Assembly (NCBI GenBank): GCA_964500965.1
Contig: CAZCQZ010000021.1
Span: 1-34,597 of the forward strand
Direction: 5' to 3'
DNA: 34,597 nucleotides
From: JAISGQ01 sp964500965
GTDB lineage: Bacteria; Bacillota; Clostridia; Oscillospirales; Acutalibacteraceae
The notes below the pieces were generated by a model, which was not told where the DNA came from, did not search any database, and was given only the letters and a program-made list of their open reading frames with translations. The position numbers and the translations under genes were made by a program. Of this stretch, positions 32,447 to 34,597 are shown in pieces (the stretch's first letter is position 1; each line of letters opens with the position of its first letter).

Positions 32447-32776
32447 ATGTCAAATAAAATCAGGGATGACAGTGTGGATTTCCTTTTTAAATCCATATTG
32501 AAGCTTCAAACGTTGGACGAATGCTATGACTTTTTCGAGGATTTGTGTACTGTTCCGGAGCTTAAAGCAATGTCACAGCGCATAGTTGTTGCATATATGC
32601 TTAAAAACAAGCGTGTTTACAGCGATATTGTGGCACGTACAGGTGCAAGCACCGCGACTATCAGCAGAGTAAACCGTTCTTTAAATTACGGTGAAGCAGG
32701 CTATGATATGGTGTTTGGCAGAATGACACCGGAGGAACTTTACATAAAATCCGTTGAGGAAGATACGGAAAGCTGA
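32447..32776 (+). CDS. YerC/YecD-type TrpR-like DNA-binding protein
   Basis: This 109-residue helical protein belongs to the TrpR-related YerC/YecD family. LDECYDFFEDLCTVPELKAMSQR and the helix-turn-helix YSDIVARTGASTATISRVNRSL match the family closely. It lacks an obvious tryptophan-binding role, and no trp genes are nearby; its regulon is not established from sequence. GGCGG precedes ATG 32447 at about 9 nt. Its stop overlaps the next ATG by one base (TGATG), so it is coupled to the methyltransferase. Confidence 0.88.
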   Translation: MSNKIRDDSVDFLFKSILKLQTLDECYDFFEDLCTVPELKAMSQRIVVAYMLKNKRVYSDIVARTGASTATISRVNRSLNYGEAGYDMVFGRMTPEELYIKSVEEDTES

Positions 32777-33510
32777 TGAGCTACGATATATTCGCACGGT
32801 ACTATGATGAGCTGATGCAGAATGTCGACTATGGGCAGATAGCGGATAAAATATCTCAATGGCTTAAAGCCTATAGACCGAAAACCGAGCTGCTTTGCGA
32901 TATTGCCTGCGGCACGGGAAGCCTTGCCGCGTTGCTCTGTGAAAAGGGCTATGACGTAATAGGCACGGATTCTTCTCCCGATATGCTCATGAAAGCAAGG
33001 GAGAAATGTCCGACCGATGTGCTGCTCCTTTGCCAGAGTATGGACAGTCTTGATTTGTACGGAACTGTAGATGCGGTTGTCTGCACCCTTGACAGCATCA
33101 ATCACGTAACCGATAAAGATACCGTCGGCACAATATTTCAAAAGGTGTCGTTGTTCCTTGAGGACAACGGCATATTTGTGTTTGATGTGAACACCCCATA
33201 CAAGCATGAGCATGTTTTGGCGGACAGCTCCTTTATAATAGAAACGGACAATGTATTCTGCGCATGGCAAAATACATACGAAAACGGCATGGTTAATATA
33301 TCGCTGGATTTCTTTGAGGAAGCGGACGGAGTGTATTACAGAAGCGAAGAAAGCTTTTCAGAGAGAGCATATTCGGACAGCGAAATCAGAGAAATGCTTG
33401 AAAAGGCAGAGCTTGAAGTGCTGTGCGTAAAGGACGGTTATTCCGAAAACGAGCCGACAGAGGAAACACAGAGAGTAGTTTACATAACAAAAAGGAAGAA
33501 CAGAAAATGA
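32776..33510 (+). CDS. Class I SAM-dependent methyltransferase, unknown substrate
   Basis: This 244-residue protein has a seven-strand methyltransferase fold. Motif I is LCDIACGTGSLAALL, the acidic end of strand 2 is VIGTDSSPDML, and VVCTLDSINHV is the post-motif region; the C-terminal half has the beta domain seen in YqeM-like members. The opening YDIFARYYDELMQNVDYGQ is common in Firmicutes paralogues that methylate small molecules or tRNA-linked groups, but the substrate cannot be named. It is sandwiched in a coupled operon: its start overlaps the yerC-like stop and its end overlaps hslO by ATGA. Confidence 0.88.
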   Translation: MSYDIFARYYDELMQNVDYGQIADKISQWLKAYRPKTELLCDIACGTGSLAALLCEKGYDVIGTDSSPDMLMKAREKCPTDVLLLCQSMDSLDLYGTVDAVVCTLDSINHVTDKDTVGTIFQKVSLFLEDNGIFVFDVNTPYKHEHVLADSSFIIETDNVFCAWQNTYENGMVNISLDFFEEADGVYYRSEESFSERAYSDSEIREMLEKAELEVLCVKDGYSENEPTEETQRVVYITKRKNRK

Positions 33511-34391
33511 GCAGACTTATAAGATGCATAACAACCGACGGACTTATTATCGGTGCGGCTGTGGATTCTACCGATATAGTAAAAAAAGCAAAGGAAATTC
33601 ACAATACAAGCCCGGTTGTCACAACGGCTCTCGGCAGACTGCTGACAGGCGGCTGCATTATGGGCAACAGGCTTAAAGAGGAGGAAGCAAGCCTTACTCT
33701 GCGAGTTGAGGGCGGCGGTCCTGTCGGCACTTTAATCGTTGTTTCAGACAGCACCGGAAATGTCCGCGGCTTTGCGGCAAATCCGCAGGCTGAAACCGGC
33801 GATAAAATTGATGTTGGCGCGGTAGTGGGCAAAGAGGGTTTGCTGGGCGTTATTAAGGATTTCGGCTTTGGAGAGCCGTATACGGCACAGCTTCCTCTTG
33901 TGTCCGGCGAGATAGCGGAGGATTTGACAAACTATTATGCTGTCAGTGAGCAGACCCCCACAGTACTTCTGCTTGGCGTTCATCACGGAGATGACGGCGA
34001 GGTTGATGCCGCCGGAGGACTTTTGATTCAGCTACTGCCCCTTGCAGATGAACGCGAGATTGACACACTTGAAAAGAATCTTGCGAATATTCCCAGCTTT
34101 ACTTCCATGATGTGCAGCGGAATGAGCCTTGAGGAAATATGCCAAAAGGCGCTTGAGGGCTTTGAACTTGAGTTTTTCGAGGAAACAGAGGTAAAATACG
34201 AGTGCAAATGCAGTAGGGAGAAAACCGAAAGAGCGTTGCTGTCAATCGGAGCAAAAGCGCTGACCGAGATTGCCGATGAGGGCAACGGCGCAGAGCTTTG
34301 CTGCCATTTTTGTGACAAAAAGTACAAATTTTCCACAGATGAGCTGCTCAGATTGGTTGACGAAATAAAAGATGAAAAAATTAAAAATTAG
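33507..34391 (+). CDS. hslO: Redox-regulated chaperone Hsp33
   Basis: This 294-residue Hsp33 chaperone holds unfolded proteins during oxidative stress. The N-terminal domain shows NTSPVVTTALGRLLTGG and the LRVEGGGPVGTLIVVSD block. The C-terminal zinc switch is CKC (in YECKCS) plus CHFC (in LCCHFCDKKY), the CxC...CxxC set that releases Zn on oxidation. The start ATG 33507 overlaps the methyltransferase stop by 4 bp (ATGA). The stop is only a few bases before the tRNA promoter, and I see no separate terminator. Confidence 0.95.
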   Translation: MSRLIRCITTDGLIIGAAVDSTDIVKKAKEIHNTSPVVTTALGRLLTGGCIMGNRLKEEEASLTLRVEGGGPVGTLIVVSDSTGNVRGFAANPQAETGDKIDVGAVVGKEGLLGVIKDFGFGEPYTAQLPLVSGEIAEDLTNYYAVSEQTPTVLLLGVHHGDDGEVDAAGGLLIQLLPLADEREIDTLEKNLANIPSFTSMMCSGMSLEEICQKALEGFELEFFEETEVKYECKCSREKTERALLSIGAKALTEIADEGNGAELCCHFCDKKYKFSTDELLRLVDEIKDEKIKN

Positions 34392-34393
34392 TG

Positions 34394-34422
34394 TTGACAA
34401 AAGAGAACTCATCGTGTAGAAT
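34394..34422 (+). promoter_or_regulatory. Promoter of the tRNA-Val/tRNA-Asp cluster
   Basis: TTGACA (34394-34399) and TAGAAT (34417-34422) are 17 bp apart. A transcript starting near 34429 would have a leader of about 35 nt before tRNA-Val. The -35 begins 3 bp after the hslO stop codon. Confidence 0.85.
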
Positions 34423-34462
34423 ATAACACGTTGCTGAGGAAACAACTTAGCGACACCAATGT

Positions 34463-34538
34463 GGGAGCATAGCTCAGCTGGGAGAGCACCTGCCTTACAA
34501 GCAGGGGGTCACAGGTTCGAGCCCTGTTGTTCCCACCA
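34463..34538 (+). tRNA. tRNA-Val (TAC)
   Basis: A 76-nt tRNA has acceptor strands gggagca / tgttccc (one G-U pair), D arm, anticodon stem cctgc/gcagg around loop cttacaa (anticodon TAC at 34496-34498), T arm acagg-ttcgagc-cctgt, discriminator A and encoded CCA. Confidence 0.96.
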
Positions 34539-34543
34539 CATTT

Positions 34544-34597
34544 GGCCCAGTAGTTCAGCTGGTTAGAACGCTAGCCTGTCACGCTAGAGGTCGACGG
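34544..34597 (+). tRNA. tRNA-Asp (GTC), truncated by the window end
   Basis: The acceptor and D arm (ggcccagtagttcagctggttag) are followed by anticodon stem ctagc/gctag around ctgtcac, with anticodon GTC at 34578-34580. It lies 5 bp after tRNA-Val. The T arm and 3' end fall outside the window. Confidence 0.93.

Noticed and set aside
34463..34597. tRNA-associated integration site or genomic island boundary
   Set aside because: No integrase, direct repeat of a tRNA 3' end or prophage gene is visible near either tRNA locus in the window.

Overview
The window looks like a chromosomal segment of a low-to-mid GC, spore-lineage Firmicute of the class Clostridia, most like the plant-fibre-degrading Oscillospiraceae/Ruminococcaceae. 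Supporting signs are an intact spoIIA sigma-F operon, a secreted GH5 glucanase with Thr-rich linkers and a ricin-type lectin module, an Rnf-type ion-pump locus in Clostridia order, a DUF6472-like small Cys protein, a YerC-type TrpR relative, and many SigA promoters with 16-17 bp spacers. This assignment is inference from gene content; no 16S gene is present. I see no transposase, integrase, prophage or CRISPR array.

Layout. The window opens in the 3' half of a tRNA-Tyr and its terminator. A minus-strand block follows: a TrmH/SpoU RNA methyltransferase behind an orphan family-5 solute-binding lipoprotein, then an AzgA-type purine permease. Next is a divergent pair: a membrane-anchored TIR protein with BspA-type leucine-rich repeats (minus), driven by a perfect consensus promoter, and a lipoprotein of unknown function (plus). 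A second minus-strand block holds sigF-spoIIAB-spoIIAA, folC, a membrane glycerophosphodiesterase and an MFS carrier. It continues with a small DUF6472-like gene and a 1340-residue modular cell-wall-anchored LRR protein. That surface protein is divergent from the GH5 enzyme across a roughly 530-bp regulatory region with recognisable promoters on both sides and three copies of an 8-mer, TTGCRCAA.

The plus strand then carries an Rnf-like operon, rnfC-D-G-E-A, with no rnfB, an enlarged RnfG, and RnfA/RnfE that appear to lack most of the expected intramembrane cysteines. A YgjP-type metallopeptidase follows. valS (minus) faces it across a bidirectional terminator and is divergent from a WYL regulator. 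The last section is plus-strand housekeeping: lonA-ysxC, yerC-like, a SAM methyltransferase and hslO, then a tRNA-Val/tRNA-Asp cluster behind its own promoter.

Most interesting are: (1) the TIR - helical repeat - membrane helix - LRR protein, which has the parts of a Toll-like receptor in mirrored order; (2) the atypical Rnf locus with an apparently nested FMN-binding domain in RnfG; (3) a long palindrome covering the promoter and Shine-Dalgarno of the purine permease; and (4) repeated use of compact terminator/promoter overlaps and a shared CTGTAAAA hairpin.
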